Source: Nitrospirillum sp034653355 (GTDB lineage Bacteria > Pseudomonadota > Alphaproteobacteria > Azospirillales > Azospirillaceae). Taken from it: DNA of 64,000 nt. Of the stretch, positions 34,232 to 42,723 are shown piece after piece; within the stretch, counting starts at the first letter, position 1, and every line of letters starts with the position of its first letter. The stretch lies in contig NZ_JAYEER010000003.1 of the NCBI RefSeq assembly GCF_034653355.1, positions 1,612,001 to 1,676,000 of the forward strand, read 5' to 3'. A program made the translations under genes and the position numbers. The notes under the pieces are model-generated. The model was not told where the DNA came from. It saw only the letters and a list, made by a program, of their open reading frames with translations, and did no database searches.

Positions 34232-37200
34232 TCAGTCGTCACTGCCGCTGGCGTTGGTTTCCAGGGCGGGTCCGTCGTCGCCGACGAAGCGCTGGCGCAG
34301 GGCGGCCCAGGCCGGTGGTCCCTCGCGCACGATGTGGTCCAGGGCCGTCTGGGCGCTGGCCAGGTCGCCGTCGACGCAGGCCTGATGCAAATCGCGGCCC
34401 AGGCGCTGCAGCCGGCGCAGGCCGACGTTGCCGGCGGTGGAGACCAGGTCATGCGCCTCGCCCTGTATGGCGCCCAGGTCGGTGCCGGGGTCCAGGGCCC
34501 GCAGACGGTCGATCCGGGCCATCCCGTTGTCGGCGAAGCCGCGGACCAGGCCTTGAAAGGCGGCGGCGGGCACCGCGGCGCCCAGACCGGACAGCACTCC
34601 GGGATCGAAGGCGGGTTCCGCCCGTTCTGCCGGCTCCGGCGTCGCGGCGGCCGTGGCGGGACCGCCGGGCTCAGGCGGGGGCGGGGCGGCCTGTCCCGCC
34701 CAATGCTCCACCTTGTGCAGGAACTGCTCTTGGTCGAAGGGCTTGGACACATAGTCGTTCATGCCCGCCGCCAGGTATTCCTCACGCATGCCCACCATGG
34801 CGTTGGCGGTCATGGCGATGATGGGCACCTGGGCGCAGGGTCCGCCGGCGCGGATGTCGCGGGTGGCGGCCACGCCGTCCATCACCGGCATCTGCACATC
34901 CATCAGGATCAGGTCATATGCCCTTTCGGCGCAGCGGGTCACGGCCTTTTCCCCATCCGTGGCGTCGTCGACGGCATAGCCTTCCCGCTCCAGCATGATC
35001 CGGGCGATGGCGCGGTTGGTCTCATTGTCGTCGACCAGCAGGACGGCGTGCCCTTTGCCGGGATGGGCGGCGGCGGACGGTCGCGCCTTGCGTCCCGCCG
35101 GCGCGGCCATCCGGGCGGCGGCGCCTGAGCGGCCGGCGCGGCTGCGCCTGGCGGCGACCTCCTGCTGCACCAGGCGGGTCAGCAAGTCCTTCAGCGTGGC
35201 CAGGCGCACGGGCTTGGTCAGCACGCCGTCGAACAGGCCCTTCATTTCCCCCAGGTCGCCGCCGACGGAGGTGACCAGAACCATCTTCACCCCGGCATAG
35301 GGCGGTTCCTGGCGGATTTGGGCGGCGAAGGCCAGGCCGTCCATGATGGGCATGGCCTGGTCGACGAAGATGACGTCGAAGGCGCGGCCCGCCTGGGTCG
35401 CGAGGTCCATCTGGCGGAGCGCCGCGTTGCCGCCCGAGGTGGTGACGCAGTCGATGCCCAACCGGTTCAAATGGCTTTCCATCACGGCCAGGTTCAGGGG
35501 CAGGTCATCGATCACCAGGGCCGTCCGTCCCTTCAGCACGGGGGCCCGGCCGCCGCGGCCCTTGGCTGAAACCACCTCCAGCGGGATGGCGAAGCTGAAG
35601 GCGGCGCCTTGGCCTGGGCTGCTGGTCACCATGATGTCGCCGCCCATCAGGCGAACCAGCTGGTGGGAAATGGCCAGGCCCAGGCCGGTACCGCCGAATT
35701 TGCGGTTTATGGAGGTGTCGGCCTGGGTGAACTTCTGGAACAGGCGGGCCTGCTGGCCTTCCGTCATGCCGGGGCCGGTATCGGTGACGGCGAATTCCAG
35801 CACGCGGCTCCTCTTGTCGCCCCCCTTGGCCGACAGGGCCACGACCTTGATGCCCACCTGGCCGGTGGCGGTGAACTTCACGGCGTTGCCGGCCAGGTTC
35901 AGCAGGATCTGGCGCAGGCGGGTGGGGTCGCCGCGATAGATGCCGGCGGCCTTGGCGTCGACCAGGCCGGTCAGGTCCAGCTTCTTCTCCTGCGCACGCG
36001 TGGCCAGGATGGCGACCACGCCATCCACCACGTCACCCACGTCGAACTCCAGCATCTCCAACTCGACCTTGCCGGCCTCCAGCTTCGAGATGTCCAGGAT
36101 GTTGTTGATGATGTTCAGCAGCGCCTCGGCGCTGTCATAGATGGTCTCGGCGTAGGTGCGCTGGTCATACGTGAGATCGGTTTCCAGCAGGATTTGGGTC
36201 ATGCCCATGACGCCGTTCATGGGCGTGCGGATTTCGTGGCTCATGTTGGCCAGGAACTCCGACTTGGCTTGGTTGGCGGCCTCGGCCGCGTGGCGCGACC
36301 GATCCAGGTCGTCGGCCAGGGCGACCAGTTCTCTGGTCTGCGCCTCCAGCCGGCTGTTGACCTCCGTCATCATCTCCAGATGGCGCCGCCGTTCCGTCAC
36401 GTCGCGGGACGATGCGACGAAGCGCGCCCCCTCCACCGGGTCGACGATCAGGCGGGCCACCGTTTCCAGCCAGACGGTGGAACCGTCGGCTCTGATGACG
36501 CGGAACTGGTAGGTGATGGGCTCCCCGTTGGGGGCGGCCATCAGGCGGCGTTGGGCGTCGGCCAGGATGGGGATGTCCATGGGCTCGGTGAATTCCACGG
36601 TGCGCCGCCCCATGACCTCCTCCAGCCGCCAGCCCAGCACCCGCTCCACCGATGGCGACATGTAGAGACAGTGCCCGTCGACGGCATGCAGGGCCACGAT
36701 GTCGGTGGCGTTGTCGGCCAGCAGGCGGAAGCGCTGCTCGCTTTCCGCCAGGGCCGCGGCGCGCATCTTTTCCGTCGTGATGTCGGACAGGGTGACGGCC
36801 AGGCCCTTTTCCCAGGGCACGGCGGAGACCCAAAGCCAGGTTCCTTCGCCTTCCAGCCCGCCTTCCTGGGGGTTCAGATGCTCGAAGTTTTCGGCGGCGT
36901 TTCGATTGACGATGCGGGCGTAGCGCTCGAACAGGCCACCGCCCAGGGGGCCAGGCAGCTCGTCCCGTAGGCGCTTCCCCACCAGGTGGGCCGCCGGCTG
37001 GCCGATCAGGTGTTCGCCGGCCTTGTTCACCAGCGTGAAGCGGAAGTCGATCACGGCGCCAGTGTTGGGGTCGCGCACCGCCGCCAGCGCTAGGATGGCG
37101 TCCAGCGAGCTGTTCATGACGCTGTCCAGCAGGGTGCGTTGCGCCTGAAGGTCGATGCGGGCGCTTTCCAGCTCGGCCACCTTGGCGGCCAGGGCATGGG

Positions 37201-38614
37201 CCGCCTTGACCTCGGCGGTGCGGTCGCGTCCCGAGCCGCGAAAGCCCAGGAAGGCGCCGTTCTCGTCGAATCGAGGAACGCCACTGATGGCGATGTGGTG
37301 GATGTTCCCCTGATGGTCCGGGATGGCGTAGGTCAGTTCGCGGAAGGGCTGGCGGGCAGCCAGGAAGGCCTCATACCTGGCCAAAGACGGGTCGTTGGGG
37401 TTGGCCGACAGCTCCCGCCGCTTCCGGCCCAGCAGATCGGCGGGGTCCAGGCCGATGGCGGTGATGCCCTGCGATATGGTGGAGATGCGGCCGGCCTCGT
37501 CGATTTCCCAGAACCAGTCGCTGGAAATCTCCGTCAGGTCGCGGAATCGGGCCTCGCGCGCCAGCAGCTCCCGATCCTGCCAGGTGATGGCCTCGGCCAT
37601 GGCGTTGAAGGCGTTGGCCAGTTCCCCCAGTTCACCGGCGCCGGACGGTACGTCGGCGCGGATGGTCTTGTCTCCCGCGCCCAGGCGGTGCACCGCGTGC
37701 TGAAGGGACGCCAGCCAGCGCAGCACCGTGCCGCTCAACGTCGCCCAGGCCAGGCTCATGGCCGCCAGGGTCACGGCGAGGGCCAGCAGGGCGATGCGCT
37801 CGGAATCGCGGTTCACCTTGGCCAGCACGGCGGCGCGGTCCAAGCCGACGATCACTCGCATGCCGGTGGAAGGCAGGACGGCGCTGCCTACCAGCTTTTC
37901 CCGCCCGTCCAGGCCCACGGCGCTGCCGCTGCCCTGTTCCCGCCCCAGCGCGAAACGGATGGCGGGCGTGTCGGCCATCTTCTTGCCGATGACCTCGGGC
38001 ATGGCTGGCAGGTGGGCCATCACCGTGCCCTCTTTGTCCACCATCAGGAAGGTCATGTCGTCCTCAAGGATGACCTTGCTGTTGTGCTCCACCCAATCCA
38101 GGCTCAGGCCAGCCAACACCAGGCGGTCGACCCCGCCGTCGGACTTCAGGATGGGATAGGCCATGCCGATGATGGGCTTGGCGGAGGCGCGGCTCAGCAG
38201 GAAGCCGCTGATGGTGGGCTTACCGCTACGCACCGCCTCTTGCAGGAAGACGCGGTCGGCGTAGCTGGGCCAGGGCTGGGGCAGGGAAGAACAGACAAGT
38301 TGGCCGTCGCGGGTGACGACATGGATGTTGGCCAGCCAAGGCTGGGCATCCTTCATGATGGCCGCATCATCGTTGCAGACGTCGGGGGCCGACCGGGCGG
38401 AGTGGGTGGCGAAGCTGGCTGCCAGGTCGCGCACCTGGTCCAGCAGGCGCTGCTGGCTGTTGGCCGCCAGGCGGGCGAAGGATAGGGCGGTGGCTTGCAC
38501 GCCCGCCACCGCTTCATTCCGGCGCTGCTGAATCTCCCAGGCGAGCAGGATGATGAAGGGCAGGACCGACAGCAGTAGAAACAGCAACAGACGGTGCCGC
38601 AAGCCGAACCGCAT
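34232..38614 (-). CDS. very large membrane hybrid histidine kinase (Cache-HAMP-PAS-HisKA-HATPase-REC-REC-Hpt)
   Basis: 1460 residues from ATG 38614; the frame runs upstream to 38710 but ATG 38614 starts the basic-plus-hydrophobic MRFGLRHRLLLFLLLSVLPF leader. Order: helix about 8-25, double-Cache sensor about 30-270, helix about 277-300, HAMP, three PAS modules (about 360-480, 500-640, 650-770), HisKA with H793 in MSHEIRTPMNG, ATPase with FGGTGLGLAIS, receiver one D1085 in FVDQAMPIMDG, receiver two D1239 in LMDVQMPVMDG, and Hpt H1388 in EAHDLVSTAGN. The design is of the BarA/GacS type but with extra PAS. Extracellular small molecules are the usual Cache ligands. No partner regulator is adjacent. 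Confidence 0.94.
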   Translation of the reverse strand: MRFGLRHRLLLFLLLSVLPFIILLAWEIQQRRNEAVAGVQATALSFARLAANSQQRLLDQVRDLAASFATHSARSAPDVCNDDAAIMKDAQPWLANIHVVTRDGQLVCSSLPQPWPSYADRVFLQEAVRSGKPTISGFLLSRASAKPIIGMAYPILKSDGGVDRLVLAGLSLDWVEHNSKVILEDDMTFLMVDKEGTVMAHLPAMPEVIGKKMADTPAIRFALGREQGSGSAVGLDGREKLVGSAVLPSTGMRVIVGLDRAAVLAKVNRDSERIALLALAVTLAAMSLAWATLSGTVLRWLASLQHAVHRLGAGDKTIRADVPSGAGELGELANAFNAMAEAITWQDRELLAREARFRDLTEISSDWFWEIDEAGRISTISQGITAIGLDPADLLGRKRRELSANPNDPSLARYEAFLAARQPFRELTYAIPDHQGNIHHIAISGVPRFDENGAFLGFRGSGRDRTAEVKAAHALAAKVAELESARIDLQAQRTLLDSVMNSSLDAILALAAVRDPNTGAVIDFRFTLVNKAGEHLIGQPAAHLVGKRLRDELPGPLGGGLFERYARIVNRNAAENFEHLNPQEGGLEGEGTWLWVSAVPWEKGLAVTLSDITTEKMRAAALAESEQRFRLLADNATDIVALHAVDGHCLYMSPSVERVLGWRLEEVMGRRTVEFTEPMDIPILADAQRRLMAAPNGEPITYQFRVIRADGSTVWLETVARLIVDPVEGARFVASSRDVTERRRHLEMMTEVNSRLEAQTRELVALADDLDRSRHAAEAANQAKSEFLANMSHEIRTPMNGVMGMTQILLETDLTYDQRTYAETIYDSAEALLNIINNILDISKLEAGKVELEMLEFDVGDVVDGVVAILATRAQEKKLDLTGLVDAKAAGIYRGDPTRLRQILLNLAGNAVKFTATGQVGIKVVALSAKGGDKRSRVLEFAVTDTGPGMTEGQQARLFQKFTQADTSINRKFGGTGLGLAISHQLVRLMGGDIMVTSSPGQGAAFSFAIPLEVVSAKGRGGRAPVLKGRTALVIDDLPLNLAVMESHLNRLGIDCVTTSGGNAALRQMDLATQAGRAFDVIFVDQAMPIMDGLAFAAQIRQEPPYAGVKMVLVTSVGGDLGEMKGLFDGVLTKPVRLATLKDLLTRLVQQEVAARRSRAGRSGAAARMAAPAGRKARPSAAAHPGKGHAVLLVDDNETNRAIARIMLEREGYAVDDATDGEKAVTRCAERAYDLILMDVQMPVMDGVAATRDIRAGGPCAQVPIIAMTANAMVGMREEYLAAGMNDYVSKPFDQEQFLHKVEHWAGQAAPPPPEPGGPATAAATPEPAERAEPAFDPGVLSGLGAAVPAAAFQGLVRGFADNGMARIDRLRALDPGTDLGAIQGEAHDLVSTAGNVGLRRLQRLGRDLHQACVDGDLASAQTALDHIVREGPPAWAALRQRFVGDDGPALETNASGSDD

Positions 38615-38937
38615 GCATCCCCCCGTTCGGAAGCGCCACCATCCTCGCACCGTGGAAGGGGCGGGGCCACAGGACTGCCGCGCCATTCCGGGCGCCGCCA
38701 TCCACACCAATCAAACAACCAAATCCCGTGAAATCGACGGGGAATTGGGGGTAGTTCCGACCCAAAGGCCCATAAAGTCCGGAACCGCCTCCATTCTATC
38801 CCCAATCGGCGGCGGCGGGTGAAATCCATAAGGGTATCTCGTCCAACGGCTGTGGATGGCCAGGTCGGGTCCCGGATGCGCGAACGGCCCCGGCGCGGGG
38901 GCGCCGAGGCCGTCCAGGCCCTCCTCAGAGGGATGTC
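38615..38937. other. intergenic region upstream of the large kinase
   Basis: 323 bases holding the kinase promoter (minus strand) and the 3' end of the DUF3309 transcript. One notable hairpin: ACGGCCCCGGCGC (38884-38896) against GCGCCGAGGCCGT (38901-38913), 12 of 13 pairs. No T run in either direction. No coding frame is credible. Confidence 0.5.
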
Positions 38938-39096
38938 CTATAGTCGGCCGATCAGGATGAGGATGAGCACGATGACGATCAACGTGCCCAGGCCGCCGGC
39001 CGGATAGTAACCCCAGTTGACGCTGTGCGGCCAGGTGGGCAGAGCGCCAATCAGGAACAGTATTAGAATGATCAGGATGATGGTTCCAAGATTCAT
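38938..39096 (-). CDS. DUF3309 family small membrane protein
   Basis: 52 residues: LGTIILIILILFLIGALPTW, a short loop (PHSVNWGYYPAGG), then LGTLIVIVLILILIGRL. The two hydrophobic helices around a W-x-x-S-x-x-W/Y-G-Y-x-P-x-G-G-L-G core are the DUF3309 pattern. Function unknown; it is common in stress-linked gene sets. Start ATG 39096 follows GGAGGGATG; the longer frame to 39153 lacks a ribosome site. Confidence 0.9.
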   Translation of the reverse strand: MNLGTIILIILILFLIGALPTWPHSVNWGYYPAGGLGTLIVIVLILILIGRL

Positions 39097-39640
39097 AACG
39101 GCATCCCTCCAGAATTCGAAGGCGTTCAGATGATGGAAATTCATTGTGACCAAAACATGTTTTTAAAATCCCGTCGGCATGAAAAACTAGCTATCCGCCA
39201 AAGAAAAGAGGTGTGCATGACCCGTGCCATAGCGCCGAGACGCCCAGGTGTATTCCGTATTGCTAGTCCGGTGTGTAAATAAAGGTGACGACATAGGCAT
39301 TTGGTCGTACAGAGCCGATAGTGCGGCCATCGTGATGATGACGAAATAAATAATGTGATTCTTTCCCAATATCCTACTTCATTATATAGCGATAATTGCC
39401 GCATGATCCGCCTAATCGCGCCACATTCCCGCCATAAGGCGTGTTGAACATTGACTGGCTATTGACGGATCAACTCTTGGGAAGCCGCTTGTTCATACTG
39501 AGGCGCTCATCCCCGGGAGCGATTCACGGGGACCCGGTCGTGCCGGCCCGGAGCGAGGTTTTCCGGACGCGGGGCGGATAGCGGTCTTTCGATTCAGCCC
39601 GGATGGTACTTCAACCCAACCCCAACAGAGGGAGACGATC
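39097..39640. other. AT-rich intergenic region before the stress-protein cluster
   Basis: 544 bases, clearly AT-richer than the rest of the window in 39130-39420. Divergent promoters of the DUF3309 gene and csbD-like gene must lie here. A minus-strand frame at 39141-39404 (87 codons) has no ribosome site and no family features. No tRNA, repeat or palindrome stands out. The AT-rich tract would suit binding by nucleoid proteins or MucR-type regulators. Confidence 0.55.
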
Positions 39641-39841
39641 ATGAACAAGAACCGTATCGAAGGTAATGCCAAGATCGCCGGCGGTGCCGTGAAGGAAGTG
39701 GCCGGCAAGGTCGTGGGCGATGATCAGATGGTGGCCGAAGGCAAGGCCAAGAAGGTCGAGGGCCATGCCCAGAACGCCGCCGGCAAGATTCAGGAAGCCG
39801 GCAAGGCCCTGAAGGACACCGCCAAGAAGGCTGTGGACTGA
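39641..39841 (+). CDS. CsbD-like stress protein
   Basis: 66 residues of the CsbD family (general-stress proteins in Bacillus and proteobacteria). It opens MNKNRIEGNAKIAGGAVKEV and repeats the pattern N-x-x-G-K-x-x-x-G in GHAQNAAGKIQEAGKAL. Highly charged, soluble, helical and probably disordered. A strong ribosome site (GAGGGAGACG) precedes the ATG. It is the first of six rightward genes for small envelope/stress proteins. Biochemical role unknown in the family. Confidence 0.93.
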   Translation: MNKNRIEGNAKIAGGAVKEVAGKVVGDDQMVAEGKAKKVEGHAQNAAGKIQEAGKALKDTAKKAVD

Positions 39842-40064
39842 CGGGGCGGCGGTGGTCTGCCGCTGTGCCCGCCGCTGGGCCGGTGACGGTGCGGACGCCG
39901 TCACCCCCCGTGCCGCGGCGGGGTCCCTGACCTTATTGGCGAGCGCCTTGAAACAGCAAAGGGAGCGGCCGTTCCGGCCATTCCCATCCACCATCCCCGC
40001 CAGCTGGCCCCTCAGCGGCGATGGCTTGGCCGGCGCCCCCGGCCGGCCCAATAACGGAGTGACC

Positions 40065-40811
40065 ATGATGCCTGTGTCGTACACCTCGGCGGCGGCCAAG
40101 CCGTCCCTGCACTCCCGAGTCATTCCCGCCGCCTTGTCGGCCCTGATGGTTTTCGGCGCCATGACCGCGACCGCGCCCCACGCGCTGGCTGCCGTCGCAT
40201 CCCATGGCACGGACCAGAGCAACCTGGTGGAGCGCGCCCGCGTCACCATCGACGACCTGCGCAAGGACAAGGAATTCGGCAACGCCCGTGACCTGATGCG
40301 CCGCGCCAAGGGCGTGCTGATCGTCCCGCAGCTGATCAAGGGCGGCTTCTTTGTGGGCGGCGAGGGCGGCGACGCCGTGCTGTTGACGCGGGGCCCCAAT
40401 GGCGACTTCAGCTATCCCGCCTTCTACACCCTGGGCTCCGCTTCCTTCGGCCTGCAGATCGGCGTGGAGCAGGCGGAGCTGGTCCTGTTCATCATGAGCG
40501 ACAAGGCCCTGTCGTCCGTCCTGCAGGATGAATTCAAGATCGGTGCCCAGGCGGGTCTGGCCGTGGTGACCTTGGGCTCCACCGCCGAGGCCGCCACCGG
40601 CACCTCGATGAGCGGCGATATCATCGTCTGGTCGTCGGCCAGCGGCGCCTATGCCGGCCTGACTCTCAACGGCTCGGTCCTGAAGCCCCGCGACAGCTGG
40701 AACGAAGCCTATTACGGCAAACCGGAATCGGTATCGGCCATCGTCTCCGCGCGCAGCGTGAAGAATTCCGACGCCGACGGTCTGCGCAAGAACTTGGCGA
40801 CCATACGCTGA
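40065..40811 (+). CDS. secreted SYLF-domain lipid-binding protein
   Basis: 248 residues. A signal peptide (about residues 1-43, ending APHALA) precedes a SYLF/DUF500 (Ysc84-like) domain: ARDLMRRAKGVLIVPQLIKG, GGFFVGGEGGDAVLL, GLQIGVEQAELVLFIMSDKA and the WSSASGAYAGLTLNGSVL end. Eukaryotic SYLF domains bind phosphoinositides; bacterial ones are periplasmic and presumed lipid-binding. Start ATG 40065 follows GGAGTGACC; a second ATG is adjacent. The preceding open frame to 39852 is not signal-like. Confidence 0.93.
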   Translation: MMPVSYTSAAAKPSLHSRVIPAALSALMVFGAMTATAPHALAAVASHGTDQSNLVERARVTIDDLRKDKEFGNARDLMRRAKGVLIVPQLIKGGFFVGGEGGDAVLLTRGPNGDFSYPAFYTLGSASFGLQIGVEQAELVLFIMSDKALSSVLQDEFKIGAQAGLAVVTLGSTAEAATGTSMSGDIIVWSSASGAYAGLTLNGSVLKPRDSWNEAYYGKPESVSAIVSARSVKNSDADGLRKNLATIR

Positions 40812-40827
40812 CGGTTGCTTCGCCGAA

Positions 40828-40859
40828 GGGTGAGGGACGGCGTTGCGCCTCCCTCACCC
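40828..40859 (+). terminator. strong hairpin after the SYLF gene (terminator-like)
   Basis: GGGTGAGGGA (40828-40837) pairs fully with TCCCTCACCC (40850-40859), and inside it GGCG/CGCC close a TTG loop with one bulged C. It starts 17 bases after the stop. No T run follows, so it may be a stability element or part of a Rho-dependent end. Confidence 0.55.
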
Positions 40860-41115
40860 GATCATGGCTGCCAAGGGCAGGGTATACCAATGGCGGGGTG
40901 TCGGCGCGTTCGGCCTAGGCGGAACGTTATCCAGTAATGGGCCAGCCTCACAGCTTAGGTAAAACATTCTATACTATGAGCAACTGGTTAATTTTATTGA
41001 TAAAGATATAGCAAACAATTTCTGCGCAACGCTCCTTATGCGAGGTTTGTTTATTCAACATCGGGGCGAATAATACGATCCCGACATGGCAACCATTCCA
41101 GGAGAGGAGCAGACC
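40860..41115. other. AT-rich promoter region of the DUF2383 gene
   Basis: 256 bases with a distinct AT-rich stretch (40960-41025) including TTAATTTTATTGATAAAG. No gene. It is the likely promoter for the DUF2383-to-entericidin run. The ribosome site GGAGAGGAG lies at 41101-41109. Confidence 0.5.
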
Positions 41116-41598
41116 ATGATTCCGCCCACCGTTCCCCCTACCGTCCCGCCCGCCGCCACCGAACATTCGATCAAAGTCCTGAACGATCTAATCGAAAAGA
41201 CTCTGGACAGCGCCCTGGGCTACAAGGACGCCGCGGAAGAGGCCGCCAACGACAGTTTCAAGACGCTGTTCTCCACCCGCGCCCGCCAGCGCCGCCAGCT
41301 GACCACCGCCCTGCAAGCCGAGGTCATCAGCCTGGGTGGCCAGCCCGAAACGGACGGCACGGTGCTAGGGGCGGCGCGCCGTATGTTCGTTAACCTGAAA
41401 AACGCTGTCACCGGTAGCGACCAGAGCGTCGTCGCCGCCGTCGAGGCGGGCGAGGACGACATCAAGTCAAGCTTCGAGAAGGCCCTGCAGGGCGATCTGC
41501 CCATGCCGGCCCGCGAGGTGGTCGCCACCTGCTACGACAGCATCAAGGCCGACCATGATCAGATGAGTACCTTGAAGCACGCGCTGGAACGCCGCTGA
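41116..41598 (+). CDS. DUF2383 / PA2169-type four-helix-bundle protein
   Basis: 160 residues. After a proline-rich start (IPPTVPPTVPPAATEHSI) come LNDLIEKTLDSALGYKDAAE and the RARQRRQLTTALQAEVISLG segment of the DUF2383 ferritin-like four-helix domain. Metal ligands typical of true ferritins are not evident. Function unknown; usually stress-linked. ATG 41116 follows GGAGAGGAG at ideal spacing, so the upstream ATG at 41086 is not preferred. First of four genes with short gaps. Confidence 0.9.
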   Translation: MIPPTVPPTVPPAATEHSIKVLNDLIEKTLDSALGYKDAAEEAANDSFKTLFSTRARQRRQLTTALQAEVISLGGQPETDGTVLGAARRMFVNLKNAVTGSDQSVVAAVEAGEDDIKSSFEKALQGDLPMPAREVVATCYDSIKADHDQMSTLKHALERR

Positions 41599-41716
41599 CC
41601 GCCGGCCCGCGATGCCGGATCCGGCGGGCCCGACGGACCGGGACTCGCCCACGGGGGCCGACTTGAGGGCGCGCGCCGCCCCTTCGGCGGTCCCCGACCA
41701 ACAAAGGAGAAGGACG

Positions 41717-41962
41717 ATGAAGAGCGAAACCATCGACGCCGCCGCCACCGCCGCCCGTTCCGTGCGCGACGCCGCGCGGGAGGATGCCGACCACCTGTCC
41801 AGCGCCATCAAGGCCGAGGCCAGCGATCTTTACAAGACGCTGGCCGCCAAGGGCGAGGCGGCGGCCAAGGCCGTGGGCACACAGGTGGAGGCGCAGCCCA
41901 TCACCAGCCTGCTGCTGGCCTTCTCCGCCGGATTTATCGCCAGCCGCCTGCTGTCCCGCTGA
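41717..41962 (+). CDS. DUF883/ElaB-YqjD-like membrane-anchored protein
   Basis: 81 residues: a long charged amphipathic helix (DAAREDADHLSSAIKAEASD...) and a C-terminal membrane anchor ITSLLLAFSAGFIASRLLSR with small-residue spacing, the layout of ElaB/YqjD/YgaM. In E. coli these inner-membrane proteins bind ribosomes in stationary phase. Ribosome site AAAGGAGAAGG precedes ATG 41717. The next gene is a YqjE-like membrane protein, the same pairing as yqjD-yqjE. Confidence 0.8.
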   Translation: MKSETIDAAATAARSVRDAAREDADHLSSAIKAEASDLYKTLAAKGEAAAKAVGTQVEAQPITSLLLAFSAGFIASRLLSR

Positions 41963-42011
41963 GGCGGGCCGGACGGGGTGGTATATGAGCGCCGCATAAG
42001 GGGGACCGGTG

Positions 42012-42476
42012 ATGGAAGGCTGGACCAAGCTGGCCGTGATGGCCTTGTCGCAACTGGGGGTCATCCCCTTTGGTCCGGTGCACCGGTCCTCTCCCGCGCC
42101 GCTGGTCGACGGTGTCGTCACCGTCATCCTCACCGGCGTGCTGGCCATGCTGGCCGTTGTGGCGGCGGTGGGTCTTTTGTGCGCCGCGCTGTGGGCCGGG
42201 CTGGAACCGCAGATGGGGCCCGTCTGGACGCCGACGCTGGTGGCGCTGGCCCTCATCGTGCTGTGCCTGGTGCTGCTGCTCGTGATGCGCCTGTTGGTGA
42301 GCCGGCGCGAGCCGCCGCCCCCGCCGGCGATGCATCCGGCCCTGGATTTGGACCCCGAGGCGCTGATGGCGGAAGCCCAGCGCCTGGTGGTCAAACACAA
42401 GGTGCCAGCTCTGCTGGCGGCCGTCGTGGCCGGCCTGATTGTCGGAACCCCCGCCAGTCGCGCCGACCGCAAATGA
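42012..42476 (+). CDS. YqjE-like membrane protein (holin-like family)
   Basis: 154 residues with two central membrane helices (about 36-60, VVTVILTGVLAMLAVVAAVGL, shortened by one end here; and about 76-97) and a C-terminal helix with VVKHKVPALLAAVVAGLIVG (about 125-144). A proline run (REPPPPPAMHP) separates them. The pairing with a YqjD-like gene supports the YqjE/phage-holin superfamily label; direct similarity is weak. Start ATG 42012, or the overlapping GTG 42009. Confidence 0.65.
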   Translation: MEGWTKLAVMALSQLGVIPFGPVHRSSPAPLVDGVVTVILTGVLAMLAVVAAVGLLCAALWAGLEPQMGPVWTPTLVALALIVLCLVLLLVMRLLVSRREPPPPPAMHPALDLDPEALMAEAQRLVVKHKVPALLAAVVAGLIVGTPASRADRK

Positions 42477-42508
42477 GTGCAACCCCTAGCCCACCAAGGA
42501 GGGCCACG

Positions 42509-42658
42509 ATGACGACCAAACTCCGCGCGCTTGTTCTTTTGTCCATGCTGGGCATGGGGGCGCTGGTCAGCGCCTGCCATACCACCGAGGGCGCCGGCGA
42601 GGATATCTCCGCCACCGGCCACGCCATCAGCAAGGAGGCCCACAAGGACACGCCGTGA
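42509..42658 (+). CDS. entericidin A/B family lipoprotein
   Basis: 49 residues: a lipoprotein signal (LRALVLLSMLGMGALVSAC, lipobox VSAC) and a short mature helix HTTEGAGEDISATGHAISKE, the entericidin pattern (N-T-x-x-G-x-G-x-D). In E. coli EcnA/EcnB form a stationary-phase toxin/antidote lipoprotein pair; single copies in alphaproteobacteria are of unclear role. Ribosome site AAGGAGGG precedes the ATG. Last gene before a terminator. Confidence 0.92.
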   Translation: MTTKLRALVLLSMLGMGALVSACHTTEGAGEDISATGHAISKEAHKDTP

Positions 42659-42685
42659 TGGCGCCCCCGCGCAACCGCTGAAAAG

Positions 42686-42718
42686 CACCCGCCCGCGACC
42701 CCGCCGGCGGGTGTTTTT
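42686..42718. terminator. terminator between entericidin and Hsp70-like genes
   Basis: CACCCGCC (42686-42693) pairs with GGCGGGTG (42706-42713), followed by TTTTT on plus and preceded by AAAA, so it serves both convergent genes. Confidence 0.88.
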
Positions 42719-42723
42719 CCGGG

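Noticed and set aside
38819..39007. Plus-strand 62-codon frame overlapping the DUF3309 gene
   Set aside because: Antisense to a recognised family and arginine-rich without any motif.
39141..39404. Minus-strand 87-codon frame in the AT-rich gap
   Set aside because: No ribosome site, no signal, helix or family pattern, and stop codons are simply rarer by chance in this frame. Treated as intergenic.
39430..39640. EcfG-type general-stress promoter before the CsbD-like gene
   Set aside because: I looked for GGAAC-N16/18-CGTT here and at 40860-41115 and found no acceptable match.
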